DNA from: Blastobasis lacticolella | Lineage: Eukaryota > Arthropoda > Insecta > Lepidoptera > Blastobasidae | Assembly: GCA_905147135.1 (NCBI GenBank) | Contig: LR990044.1 | Coordinates: 13,024,122 to 13,088,121 of the forward strand | DNA: 64,000 bases | Direction: 5' to 3' | Shown: in pieces, positions 44,044 through 55,800 of the stretch | Layout of the letters: the number at the start of each line of letters is the position of its first letter | Position numbering within the stretch: the first letter of the stretch is position 1 | Notes under the pieces: model-generated | What the model was told of the DNA's origin: nothing | The model's input: only the letters and a program-made list of their open reading frames with translations | Database searches by the model: none | Translations under genes and position numbers: made by a program

Positions 44044-47000
44044 ATGCCGCGTCCTAGAAGATCTAATCTTTCCCAGCGAAGCCGTAATGCAATTAGGCAA
44101 CGGAATATCGCGAGTCAATTATCTGATGGAGAACGAGAAATTGCACGAGAACAGCGCCGCGTTAGTATGGAGCAAAGAAGGGCCGTAATTCGTGCTTCTC
44201 AAACACAAGAGCAAAGAGAGGCAGCCCGTGAAACGGCTATGTTAGAAACGAGAAATCGTCGAGCTTATCGTACAGATGAACAGAGAAATAATCTTCGAAG
44301 TGCAAGAAGAAATGGTTCAAGTATAGATTTGAATCGAGCAGCGTTTCTGTATGATTGCACCATCGACTACAGCTTGCATCGTTTAGTTTGCATTGGTCCA
44401 ATGGACGTTGTTTGCCAGCATTGTGGAGCATTGAAGTTTGCTGGTGAAACGCCTGGTTTGTGCTGCCTTAGTGGTAAAGTGAAATTGCCATTATTGGTCG
44501 CGCCACCAGAGCCATTGTGCTCCCTGCTTTATGGCGAAACACTAGAATCACGACATTTTCTAGCGAACACTCAAAAATACAATGTCTGTTTCCAAATGAC
44601 TTCATTTGGGGCGGAAATTATCGCAGAACACTGATATAATCCGACATTTAAGGTAATTTACGTTAAAAACTTTATTTTCTATCATTGTAAAAAAAATCTG
44701 GAATGTAGTTTGTTAGATTTCTGTATTTGTTGGTCGCGCCACCAGAGCCATTGTGCTCCCTGCTTTATGGCGAAACACTAGAATCACGACATTTTCTAGC
44801 GAACACTCAAAAATACAATGTCTGTTTCCAAATGACTTCATTTGGGGCGGAAATTATCGCAGAACACTGATATAATCCGACATTTAAAGTAAATTAACAT
44901 TAAAAACTTTATTTTCTATCATTGTAAAAAAAATCTGGAATGTAGTTTGTTAGATTTCTGTATTTGTCTCTGAAATAAAAATGGCATGTTATTATTTGAA
45001 AAAAAAAGTGTTTGTAAAAAAAGTGTTTGTAAATCTAACTATAACTATGGTTTTGACTTTACAGATTCAAGGCCAGATTTGCCATCGCATTGGCGCATTG
45101 CAACCTGTAGAAGATGCACACCATAAATTCTTGCAAATATACTTCATGGGCAATATGGAAGAACAACTTGACCGGCGTCAAGGGATCAACACAGCTACGA
45201 AAAGAGCAATTCTCCAAGATCTGCAGCAAATGCTTCATGAACATCATGCATTGGTCAGGCTGTTCAAGACTGCTTTAGAGCGCATGCCAAGTGATGACTA
45301 TAAAGTTGTGATCAGAGCAGATAAAAGACCAGCTGGAACACATGAACGCACATTTAATGCTCCAACAATCGATGAAGTGGCAATCATTATTGTTGGTGAA
45401 AACTTGGAAACACGTGATATTGTACTTACACGACGCAATACTGGGCAACTACAAAGAATATATGAAACACACCGTTCATATGACGCGTTACAATACCCGC
45501 TGATGTTTTGGCAAGGAGACGATGGATATCACTTTAATATCAAAATGATTAATCCATTGAATGGTAAGATCAATATTGTTGTTTTCATTTTAACTTGATA
45601 TACATTTTATTCTGTTTGCTTTTAGTACTCAAAAAAAGTTGTAATTTCTAATTTAGTAGAGAGTAGCTGTAAGAGTCGTTAACCTATTACGGGTTCTAAA
45701 ATACAATTTTTACTGCATTTGTTTCAGGTGAGGAAACTACCAAGAAGGTTAGTTCGATGAATTATTACGCATATCGTTTGATGATTCGTGAAAATTCTGA
45801 CAATTATTTGTTGCGATTTCGTCGACTGCTTCAACAATATTGCGTTGACATGTACGTTAAAATCGAAACGGAGCGCCTGACTTTCATTCGGTTGAATCAA
45901 GCTAAATTGCGTTCGGAAGAGTATATCCATTTACGCGATGCAATTAGCACAGAAGGAGATTCAGAAAATGTTGGTCGATTGACTATTTTACCGGCGACAT
46001 ACATAGGTAGCCCGCGTCATTTGCATGAATATGCGCAAGATGCAATGACATATGTTCGTCATTATGGTCGGCCAGATCAATTCATTACATTTACATGTAA
46101 TCCGAAATGGATAGAAATTATTCAATTGCTGCTTCCCGGACAAACATCAAGTGATCGACACGACATCACCGCACGTGTTTTCAGGCAAAAAATTCGGTCA
46201 CTAATGAATTACATTGTTAAGCAACACGTCTTTGGGAATACTCGATGCTGGATGTATTCAATCGAATGGCAAAAACGAGGCCTACCGCATGCTCACATTC
46301 TGATTTGGTTAGTCGAAAGAATTCGGCCAGATCAAATAGATGACATCATATGTGCGGAGATTCCTGCTCCTGAAACCGATCCAGACCTACATGATGTTGT
46401 AGTCACGAATATGATTCATGGACCGTGTGGCACTATCAACCGACAATCACCGTGCATGGTCGACGGCAAGTGTTCCAAACGGTATCCACGAAAATTGACG
46501 GCAGAGACCATTACAGGCAACGATGGTTATCCATTGTATCGGCGTCGATCGCCCGATGATAATGGTAGAACTATCACAACTAAAGTGAAAGGAAACGATT
46601 TCGTAGTTGACAACAGTTGGATTGTTCCATATTCGCCACTTCTTTCCAAAACATTCAAAGCACATTGTAATGTTGAGTATTGCAATTCGGTCAAGTCAAT
46701 TAAATACATTTGCAAATATGTCACGAAAGGGAGCGACATGGCGGTTTTTGGTATCCAAACATCCAATACCAACGATGAAATCACGCGCTATCAAGTTGGT
46801 AGATATGTGAACTGCAATGAAGCAATTTGGCGTATATTTTCATTCCCTATTCACGAACGCCATCCCACTGTTTTACATTTGGGGGTGCATCTAGAGAACG
46901 GTCAGAGAGTATATTTCACAGCGTCGAATGCTGCTCAACGTGCCGAAACACCTCCAGCGACAACACTGACCAGTTTCTTTGCGATTTGTCAAAGCGATCC

Positions 47001-49059
47001 GTTCGCACGAACTTTGCTTTACTCAGAAATGCCACGTTATTACACTTGGAACGCTACATCGAAGAAATTTCAACGTCGGAAGCAAGGCGATGCAGTTCCT
47101 GGTCATCCAGATATGCGTTCTACTGATGCTCTTGGTCGTATTTACACAGTTCATCCGAAGAATGATGAATGTTTCTATTTGCGGTTGTTGCTGGTACATG
47201 TTCGAGGGCCAACATCATTTGAATCACTACGAACTGTTAATGGTATCGTGTGCCCCACATTTCGTGCAGCATGTCAAGAGCTAAATTTGCTTGAAAACGA
47301 TACTTATTGGGACACGACAATCGCTGAAGCAATTATTTCTGCATCTCCAAGTCAGATACGCACATTATTTGCTATCATCATTTCAACATGCTTCCCATCG
47401 AACCCACGTGACCTGTGGAACAAATACAAAGATAACATGTCAGAAGATATTTTACATCGAATTCGCGTCAGCTCAAGAAATTCCGATCTTGAGGTGAATG
47501 AGGAGATCCATAACCAGACTTTGCTCTTGATCGAAGATATGTGTTACCTCATGTGCGGCAGTTTGTTAGTTAGGTTAGGAATGCCAGCGCCAGATCGCGG
47601 AATGAATGACGCATTTAATAGAGAATTGGAACGTGAACGTGAATATGATCCACATGAACTAATACAATCAGTTCAAACGAATGTACCTCTGTTGAATCCT
47701 AAGCAGAGGGAAGTCTATGATACACTGATTAATGCAATTGATGATGGAAATGGCGGCTTATTTTTTTTGGATGCCGCCGGTGGAACTGGGAAGACATTCC
47801 TCATGTCATTGATTTTGGCCACTGTACGTGCGAGATCCGAAATTGCGGTAGCAATTGCTTCTTCTGGAATAGCGGCCACATTGTTAGACGGATGCCGTAC
47901 GGCTCACTCAGCGTTAAAATTGCCATTAAACCTTCAAACTACTGAACAACCGACATGTAACATTTCGAAACACTCCGCAATGGCCAAAGTTTTAGTAGCA
48001 TCAAAAATCATCATATGGGACGAATGCACAATGGCGCACAAACGCGCATTGGAAGCACTAGACCGAACATTAAAAGATCTGCGCAATGACTCGAGATGTT
48101 TTGGTGGTGCAATGATTTTATTATCTGGCGATTTCCGGCAAACACTACCAGTCATTCCAAGATCTACTGCTGCCGACGAAATAAACGCTTGCCTCAAAGC
48201 ATCAAATCTGTGGCGATATGTAAAGAAACTTCAACTGTCTGTAAATATGAGAGTTGCATTGTTGAACGATCTATCTGCTGATGATTTCTCGAAGCAATTG
48301 CTGACTATCGGTAATGGCCGTGTTCCTGTTGACAAATCGAGCGGTTTGATTTCATTTCCTCCAAATTTATGCAATTTCGTATCATCAAAAGACGAGCTTA
48401 TCAACAAAGTATTCCCGGATATCATTGCTAACCACAAAAATACTAAATGGTTAAGTGAGCGAGCAATTTTGGCCACTAAAAATAAAGATGTAGATGACCT
48501 CAATTTAATAATTCAAAATCAAATCGTAGGTACTCTGTATTCATTCAAATCTATCGACTGTGTAACAAACGAAGAAGAAGCCACTAATTATCCAATTGAA
48601 TTTTTAAAATCCTTGGATGTGCCTGGTTTACCACCGCACAATTTAAAACTTAAAGTTGGCTCGGTAGTCATCATGCTTAGAAATTTAAACCAACCAAAAC
48701 TGTGTAATGGAACGTGTTTGGTGATAAGAAAACTGATGAGCAATGTGATTCACGTGTCGATACTTAAAGGAAAATTTAAAGGTGAGGAAGTTCTTATTCC
48801 AAGGATTCCGATGATCCCAACGGATATGCCCTTTGAGTTTAAACGAATTCAATTCCCGATTCGTCTTGCCTTCGCCATGACGATCAACAAATCACAGGGC
48901 CAATCCTTGACTATTTGTGGCCTCAATCTAGAAAATGCATGTTTTTCTCATGGTCAATTGTACGTGGCATGCTCACGTGTCGGCAAACCATCCGCTTTAT
49001 TTGTTCTTGCGCCTGACCAAAAAACAAAGAATGTCGTTTACCACAAAGTGCTTGAATGA
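44044..49059 (+). pseudogene. Helitron Rep-helicase transposase, three exons, one stop
   Basis: The product nicks and transfers single-stranded DNA (HUH Rep domain) and unwinds it (PIF1-type helicase). I infer exons 44044-44652, 45065-45563 and 45728-49059, with introns GTAATT...ACAG and GTAAGA...TCAG in phases 0 and 1. Exon 1 has a basic Arg/Gln-rich N terminus and a Cys pair (CQHCG). In exon 3, counted from the ATG at 45757, the Rep motifs are FTCNPKW (112-118), HAH (178-180) and Y317/Y321 in KYICKYVTKG; Walker A is GGTGKT (675-680) and Walker B is DE (755-756). Exon 3 is intact for 1,100 residues. The TGA at 44632-44634 lies six codons before the end of exon 1 and truncates the protein after FGAEIIAEH unless bypassed. 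Total length would be about 1,480 residues, normal for the family. Confidence 0.88.
44494..44967 (+). repeat. 237-bp tandem duplication across Helitron exon 1 end and intron 1 start
   Basis: 44494-44730 and 44731-44967 are adjacent direct copies with a few differences. Each contains the end of exon 1, the TGA stop and a splice donor. The first donor is AAG/GTAATT, the second AAA/GTAAAT. If the first donor is used, the second copy is simply intronic. Confidence 0.9.
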
Positions 49060-49370
49060 AAATCCTATTAATGAATTAATCCGAGTTTTTTTTTTTCCCA
49101 ATCTGCACAACATAGTTTTCAATCATTTTTTTCTGACATGAGTTTGAAGTACTTAATTATTATTTTTTATTTTTTTTTATTTTTATTCTCATTCTGTATG
49201 TATGTTTTCATCATCATTCATCATAATAAAATACTTTTTTGTTTCTATCTATATAAATCTATTATTTTCTATCATTGTTTTACGTTCATCAAAGCCTAAA
49301 TTAGTTCAGCTAAAAAGTAACACGACATTCATTGTCTGTTAGGCGGTACGAAGTTCGCCGGGTCAGCTAG

Positions 49371-49610
49371 TCTATTATAAAACTATACAAAAACCGTGTG
49401 TAAATTGAACATACTTATTTCAGATAAAATATTTTATTGGAATTTTTGTGTATGTTTGTCTGTTCGCGCATCAAGCACAAACTACTGATGGATTTTGATT
49501 TGGTTTTGATAGTTTGGTAGCTTAGAGTCCAGGGTACAATCTGACTATATTTGTATGTACTATATATGCAATTTGGGACAAATTTTGCAAGCCTAATTTG
49601 ACCCACTTCC
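49371..49610. other. Non-coding stretch after the Helitron
   Basis: The segment contains TGTTTGTCTGTTCGCGCATC, a phrase common in lepidopteran repeat tails, leading into the next dispersed repeat. No gene is seen. Confidence 0.4.
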
Positions 49611-49614
49611 CGGT

Positions 49615-49840
49615 GTTCAATTGAGCTAAAATTTGTTGTACCTATGTACCTTGGATGACAATGCATTTATATGGTACCATGGGGCTGTTGTGATGATGGA
49701 GTCGGAAGGTGGTCATAGGAACTACTGAATGCAAGGATATAACCCCCATCGTGTTTGGGCTCTTTGGAATGGTCTTGATGAGTACTGTACCGCGCGATAG
49801 AAGCTTGTAATGAAAAAATATTTTTCATTTGAGAACTTAT
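49615..49840 (+). mobile_element. Dispersed repeat D (copy 1)
   Basis: Shared with 60615-60835 in the same orientation: CTTGGATGACAATGCATTTA, GATGGAGTCGGAAGGTGGTC, ATCGTGTTTGGGCTC and TTGATGAGTA in the same order. No coding capacity. It probably belongs to a LINE or SINE family that I cannot name. Confidence 0.7.
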
Positions 49841-49844
49841 TTCA

Positions 49845-50300
49845 TCTTATTCGGTTAAGTAAAACCAGAGATATAGCTTGATCTCCTTGTAGTACTAGCA
49901 TTCATACTACACATAATACATACGGAGGTCATTTAAAAAGGTAATGCGGACAAAATCTAAACTGTCATAAAAACTATTTCCATGCGGACGAAGTCGCGGG
50001 CAAAATATAAATATATTATATTGTATAAATATATGTATTGTGCGTCGTAGTTCAAAGGCTAAATCATTTAGGCTAAGTATAGTGGAGGTATTGTTAAATG
50101 ACAATCCCTCCAATGTAAGTACATACACATACGTATGAATAAAGTGAATGAACTCATGAGCTCTATTAAGTAAAATGAGTAAATCTACTCGTCACGGTCG
50201 CAGCAGGGCGCCGCCGCGGGGCGCACCACTGGTTCACTGCAAATATACTCCTATTAAATATATAAAGCTTAATATAATCATTATTAATGACTACATCCAT
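49845..50300. other. Non-coding stretch with a LINE-tail phrase
   Basis: GCGGACGAAGTCGCGGGCAA near 49984-50003 is a typical lepidopteran LINE-tail phrase. A GC-rich patch at 50200-50225 is unassigned. Confidence 0.4.
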
Positions 50301-50304
50301 AATC

Positions 50305-50445
50305 TCATAATCATCATCCTAGCGCTTATCCCGGCTTCTGCAAGGGTCCGCTTTCCTACTCATTTCGCTCGGTCTTCGGCATCCTCGCGTCCTAAGTTTT
50401 TGTCGTAGATTTTCGCATCTGACTCAGCGATGTCAATCTAGGCGA
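50305..50445 (-). pseudogene. RTE-like LINE C-terminal fragment, minus strand
   Basis: CATCATCCTAGCGCTTATCC followed by CGGCTTCTGCAAGGGTCCGC is the reverse complement of the end of the fragment at 11305-11480. Homology continues into a TTTCGCATCTGACTCAGCG segment matching the AESD part of that frame. Confidence 0.65.
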
Positions 50446-50705
50446 TAGGTCGCCCACGGGGGTCGGTATTACATACCACGGGAATCGAGATGAAGATGAA
50501 AACACTAGTTAATTAAACTAAAGGAACGGATAATTAGAACGCTTGAGCACTGCAATCGATCCGGTGCAAGAAAATACAAATCTATATCCGTCACCACATT
50601 AATTTTAAGTTGCAGATGTTCTAGACGAACGGCTAGCCGCTTTCCATCCAATGGACCGTCCGTCCGGGTGCCTCGCTAGGCAATAAAATAAACTACATTA
50701 TAGAA

Positions 50706-51604
50706 ACAACTCTCTAATATTTAGTGCGTCCTGAGAGGCTTAGTGGCTACCTCTGATTCGGATCGGACTTTGATTTCTGTGCGCGGAAGTAACACTGATG
50801 TTTTCCGATTTCACAACGTCTCGTTTTCTTATAAGAACACGAAATCTCGTTCCCACACAGGATTATGCCGGCGCACGCTTCAGAATTTCGTTTTCACTTA
50901 CACAACCCTTTCGCCCGCAATAAAAGAATAAAGAAAATATATATTTTCGTTATTTCGTGGCCGATTCCCGCCCGAGTCAGCAACGTAGTTTACGTAATGA
51001 TAAACTGAGAGTACAGACACGAGCGTTGTTTTTGTGTTTTCTTTTGCTAAATCGCTCGTTGCGAAGACTTAATGAAGTTTTTTCCTAAACGTCATATTAT
51101 TATTTACTACTAAGCTACTTATATTTTACTGCTAAGAATGTTCATATCCGACCTTATTTTGCTCGTTTTCTCTACGCGGCGCAGCTGTATACACTCGTTT
51201 TTTTCAGAAGGGATGAAATTTGAACGTGGTGTGTTCTAAAAATTTATTTCATATCTATAGGCATTTTCCATATCTCTATTACGTAAATAGACTGATCCGT
51301 AGTTAAAATATACCATACAATAAACCAAAATAAATCACACTAATTAAATATTGTACACATTTGTTGTTTAAGTTCTTTAAATACATTTAAGAATTTAATG
51401 CAAGCCGCCCGGTTATAATTTACCCGCGGGAACTTTAATCAGACTAAGTCCCGGACAAAAGCTAGTTTTTCATATAGGCACGTATGCATTGCCAATGGAA
51501 CGATCATGTGAGTACAAGATATTGAAATCGGAAAAATCAAAGTCCGATCCGAATCAGGGGTAGCCACTAAGCCTCTCAGGATGCAATAAATATTAGAGAG
51601 TTGT
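50706..51604. mobile_element. Candidate DNA transposon with about 72-bp inverted ends, 899 bp
   Basis: Positions 50706-50776 and 51534-51604 are inverted copies with only about five differences; both carry GAGAGGCTTAGTGGCTACC and GATTCGGATCGGACTTTGAT. The inside is non-coding. A target duplication was not found, so this may be a foldback repeat or a remnant. Similarity stops sharply at ACAACTCTCT on both sides. Confidence 0.7.
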
Positions 51605-51696
51605 ATGTATTTAAAAAAGTATATAAAGTTAATTCGCTCGTTAAGTAGCTATGCTACCTGTATATTGTTAATTATTTACTAGGTTGTAGTTCAACT

Positions 51697-51935
51697 GACG
51701 ACCTGAGTGGTTCTATGGTCAACAATGGTCTGCCACGCAAGAGGTCCCGGGTTCGATTCCCGGCCGGGCAGAAATAGAAATGATGAATTTTAATTTCTGT
51801 TACGGGTCTGGGTGTTCTATGTATAATAAGTATGTATTTAAAAAGTATATAAGTAGTATATCAGTTAGCTAGCACCCATAGTACAAGCTTTGCTTAGTTT
51901 GGGGCTAGATGGCGTGAATTTGTCCACGATTATTT
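51697..51935 (+). mobile_element. tRNA-derived SINE, family B
   Basis: Head GACGACCTGAGTGGTTCTAT, box B GGGTTCGATTCCC, body GTTACGGGTCTGGGTGTTC and tail with GGGGCTAGATGGCG. A small AACAATGGTC duplication lies in the head compared with 12443-12690. Confidence 0.85.
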
Positions 51936-51939
51936 ATTA

Positions 51940-52810
51940 TATTATTTATATTATATTGCTTTATAACGGCCAATTTTTCAATCGTCAGATAACATTCATC
52001 TGTCTAATAAAATAATATACTGCCAATATAAAACAAACAGTTATCCTTCACTTATACATGAAGATAGGTACGTTTTTATTTTAGTCGCATAATAACTTAT
52101 CAGACTGATATATTTTATCTGAGGATTGAACAATCGGCCCTAAGTCGCATATAATTTCTACATTACATCACAATACAGTCAGAAGCGTTGCTTTTAACAT
52201 CATTTAATGTTTGGTCCTAACGCCATTATGGAGCCTAGAAACACTCGCCGCCCCCTTGGCATCATTCCAAGAGAGTCCTTAGTGAAAAATGATAATGTTA
52301 CTGCGTAAACAGCTATCCTATCTACTTGAACGTGACGACATGCTCTACATTATGCATTAAACTCACCACATCAGACATCACTGTTAGCTTATTGGTTAGA
52401 TATCTTACTTATATGTTTAACCCTAGATCACTAACCTTATTTTTGGGCGCTTAATACTAACCCTCGTCGTTTTGACTACGGTATTTAATAAAGGGGTTAA
52501 AGGGTTTTATTAAAATAAAATGTACTTAAACTATAATTTTTATTAGTAATTAAAAGTATTTATGTTATTTGTTGTATTTACGTAACTAATATTATGTCAA
52601 ATTATTAATGAAGCAGCTTAATGAAAGAGATCATAGTTTTCATGCCAAATCAACAATTGTAAGATTTTAAAGTTCATACCTCATATCATTTATAACGTAA
52701 TTAGGAGAAGAAAAACTATAAATGTCAAAAATAATGAATGAAATAATCTATTAATACAATTTTTTTTGTTAAAATCTTAAAACTAATACATTTGTGACAC
52801 ACTCTCATTT
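51940..52810. other. Non-coding stretch downstream of the host gene
   Basis: AT-rich, with several TTTATT runs that could serve as AATAAA signals for the minus-strand gene ending at 52813. Positions 51964-52140 contain segments such as TTATAACGGCCAATTTTTCA and TTGAACAATCGGCCCTAAGT that are inverted copies of each other, possibly the ends of a small MITE. Confidence 0.4.
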
Positions 52811-52812
52811 CA

Positions 52813-55800
52813 TTATACATCTATTGGTCTCAGTGTATTCTTAACATTTTTGTATTTTTCCAGCTCTGCATTGTGGTCTTCTTTCTCGCTTCCTGACGAA
52901 TTTTCGTACTTGTAATAATAGCTGGCGAATTGTATCTAAAACAATAACTAATAAATAGCGTTGAAAAAAAAATACATCTACAACATAAATAAGAACGCAA
53001 AAATACAGAACTTAAATAGCAAAAAAATCACATAATTACTAACCTTCGTCGATGCGATTAGCCGTGGTTGCTGGAATACCGCTCACGGGACCCCTACTCT
53101 TAAAACACTGCGCAACCGGTCGACAGAGATTAGATAAAGTATAGAAGAATTGCGATCGAGTGCGCAGGATTTTACGCAATTTTTTAAAGTCCGCGTCGTT
53201 GAATCGACGAAGGTTAGTAATCTAGGCTTAAGTACTAAATAGTATTGCTCGCGGATGACAAAGGAACTAAATTTTACAAAGAGCCAACAAGAACAACTCG
53301 CAGCGTATATATTAACAGGAACGCCATAACTTAAATGGCCCCGGGCTAGCCTACGACTTACACCATTTTGAAAAAAGCAACAGTTGAATTCAAAACAAAA
53401 TGATTTCTCCATCGTTGGCACCATGGACACACACGAAAATACATAGACAAGTACGCCAGACCCAGGAAAATGTAGTTTAGAGAATAATAAAATATTCGAT
53501 ATCCCGAACTGGCACCAACTGCTGTAGGTCTTATGGTAATCATGAAACCCAGTGAATACTGATTCATATAGATAGGTAGACTTTGTCTATAAAATCAAGT
53601 CGCTGAGAAAATTATAAGATTAATCGAAATCAACAAGTAAGCAAAACTGATTGAACGATGAAGACGTCCATCTGTATACAACAAGATAGTAACTAAAAGC
53701 TGGACGTCTTCATTAATCAAAATCTTCTAATTTCCCAAGTCGCTTTCTTTTTAGACATAGTCTATCTATTGTTGTGTAAGTTTGTGTCCGCTCATGGGTA
53801 CTCCAACAATAATAATATAATTAAAATCTAATGTTATTTCTTTATAAATTCAATCCTAAACTTTTGTTGACATACTTGCCGTCTACTCTATTTATCTACT
53901 ACAGATCAGAATCATTGCTAAAAGCGTTTTTATGGTTTTGAGTGTATTTCAATAAGTAGGTAGGTACTACATGTATATCTCGTACCCACCTAAAAAGAGT
54001 AGATATTATTACCATCTTGAAGATGGCTAATGTCCAATATTAGACTGTTGATCCCAATCCAATATCGAAAATGGCTTAAAACGTTTTTTACGTCAGAATC
54101 GACGTTGTTAACCCTAATCGTGGATAATAATATTTAACGTGAGTTGACAAAGCTTTGAATAGGCTCTCCTCGAATTCATATCTTGAAGGATTCGGATGAA
54201 AAATTAATATTGGCAGGTACGAGTATGCTATTGAGAGATATTGTTCTCTTATAATGAGGTCGTGAACTGAGATAAAATAAATAACTCTTGATACCAATTG
54301 GTATCAATCGATCTATGTAGGTAAGTACTCAAATTATATTGGCTGTTAGCAAAAAATATTTTTTTTTGTTTTTACTAATTGACTTGCCAGGCATTTGACC
54401 GCCACCTCACCTGTTGGTAAGTGACGATGCGGCCGATGATGGAGCATGCCTGTCTAGGAATAGGAAGTGTCACTAATTGGCAGATAGGTGTACTTACTTA
54501 TATTTTTTCCTCGAAGTGGTAGTATACCTAATGTATTTATAACTGAATTTAGGTGCTTTCGTTTCTTCCGTACCTTTATTAAATACATACACGTGTTATT
54601 CAGCTGCCTTAATAGTACAAAGTCTTAAATAAAAAATAATATTTTATTTTACAAGTTACTAAGCAGGCATTTGACCGCCATCTCACCTTGATTGTATAAC
54701 TGACGATGCGGCCGAACATGGAGCATGCCTGTCTAGAAACAGCTTCAGTTTGGCCTTGAAGAAGTGGTCAGATACTGTTCGGGGAACACATTTCAGGCTA
54801 AGTGTTCCATCCCTTAAAAGCTTTATGTTTTGTTTTAAAATTAAGCCTCTCCTAGTTATTGCGATATCGATACAGAGTACATATTATATTGGAACGAATG
54901 CAAATGAAGAAACACACCGCTGTTTCTTTGTGTACATAAATAGGGCTGGAGCATCTCCCAATCAGAGAACGTTTACAATGCCTAATGAGTTTTACACCCA
55001 ATATTATTATGTACATGTGGCGCCTGCGTACGGAATCGCCTAGCAATGGACGTTGTTGACTTCACTACATGGCAAATGGCATGGCTGCTAAAGGACGATT
55101 AAAACGTAGCTGTTTGAAAAGGACGCCGAACGCATTAATGTAAAAACGTGCTCAATAATAATTCGCCTGTATGGGATAGGCGTCATGTTTGCGGAAAACG
55201 CGACAATCGTACAGTGTCCCTAGCACAAGTGTGTCCGCGACAAAGCTCGCGCCGCGAGAGAGCGTTTGTCTCTTTCTCTAAATACTAAGACGAAAGAGAT
55301 AGCAATACCTATGTCGCGCTTTTTCTCGCTTATCGCGCGCGAGAGCAACTTGTACTTGGCCTACAGGGGCCTAATTCCCGCGCTGTAACATTTCGAATTC
55401 GACATTTTTTCTCCCAAATCTCTATTAAAAATTACATTGAAAAGTCTATTGCAGCCAATACGTATTTTATCAACTATCCTTGACAGTCGTGTTCTATCGA
55501 AGATCAATTTTATTGACATTGTAATACAGTTTTTACACATGCCAGTATGCCACGCAAGAGGTCCCGGGTTCGATTCCTGGCCGGGCTGAAATTGAAATGA
55601 TGAATTTTAATTTCTCTGTTACGGGTCTGGGTGTTCTATGTATAATAAGTATGTATTTAAAAGTATACTCGTATAAGCAGTTTATCAGTTATCTTGCACC
55701 CATAACACAAGCTTTGGGGCTAGAAGGCGCTGTGTGAATTTGTCCACGATTTTATTATTATTTTTATTTTTTTTGACTATGGAAAATGTCGAATTTGAGA

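Larger units (their letters stand above)
43559..49370 (+). mobile_element. Complete Helitron, 5,812 bp
   Basis: The 5' end is TCTATATATATAAAAGAAAG and the 3' end is GGGTCAGCTAG, i.e. 5'-TC and 3'-CTAG as in canonical Helitrons. A short stem, GGCG at 49342-49345 pairing with CGCC at 49356-49359, lies about 11 nt before the end. The element sits between an A (43558) and a T (49371), the normal Helitron target, with no duplication. It encodes a Rep-helicase in three exons. Its coding region carries a stop codon and a 237-bp tandem duplication, so it is probably not autonomous now. Confidence 0.93.

Noticed and set aside
46447..47284. Several 60-100 residue frames on both strands
   Set aside because: All lie within the Helitron Rep-helicase exon, which has a full-length, motif-bearing frame.
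53083..53430. 115-residue minus-strand frame
   Set aside because: Only the small piece 53278-53345 fits the phase of the host gene. The rest has no hydrophobic or conserved pattern and extends past a usable donor.
54088..54297. Minus-strand frame with an acceptor-like TATCTCAG before it and phase compatible with exon 3 of the four-pass gene
   Set aside because: It would end the protein without the fourth hydrophobic segment and has no conserved look. It remains a weak alternative last exon only.
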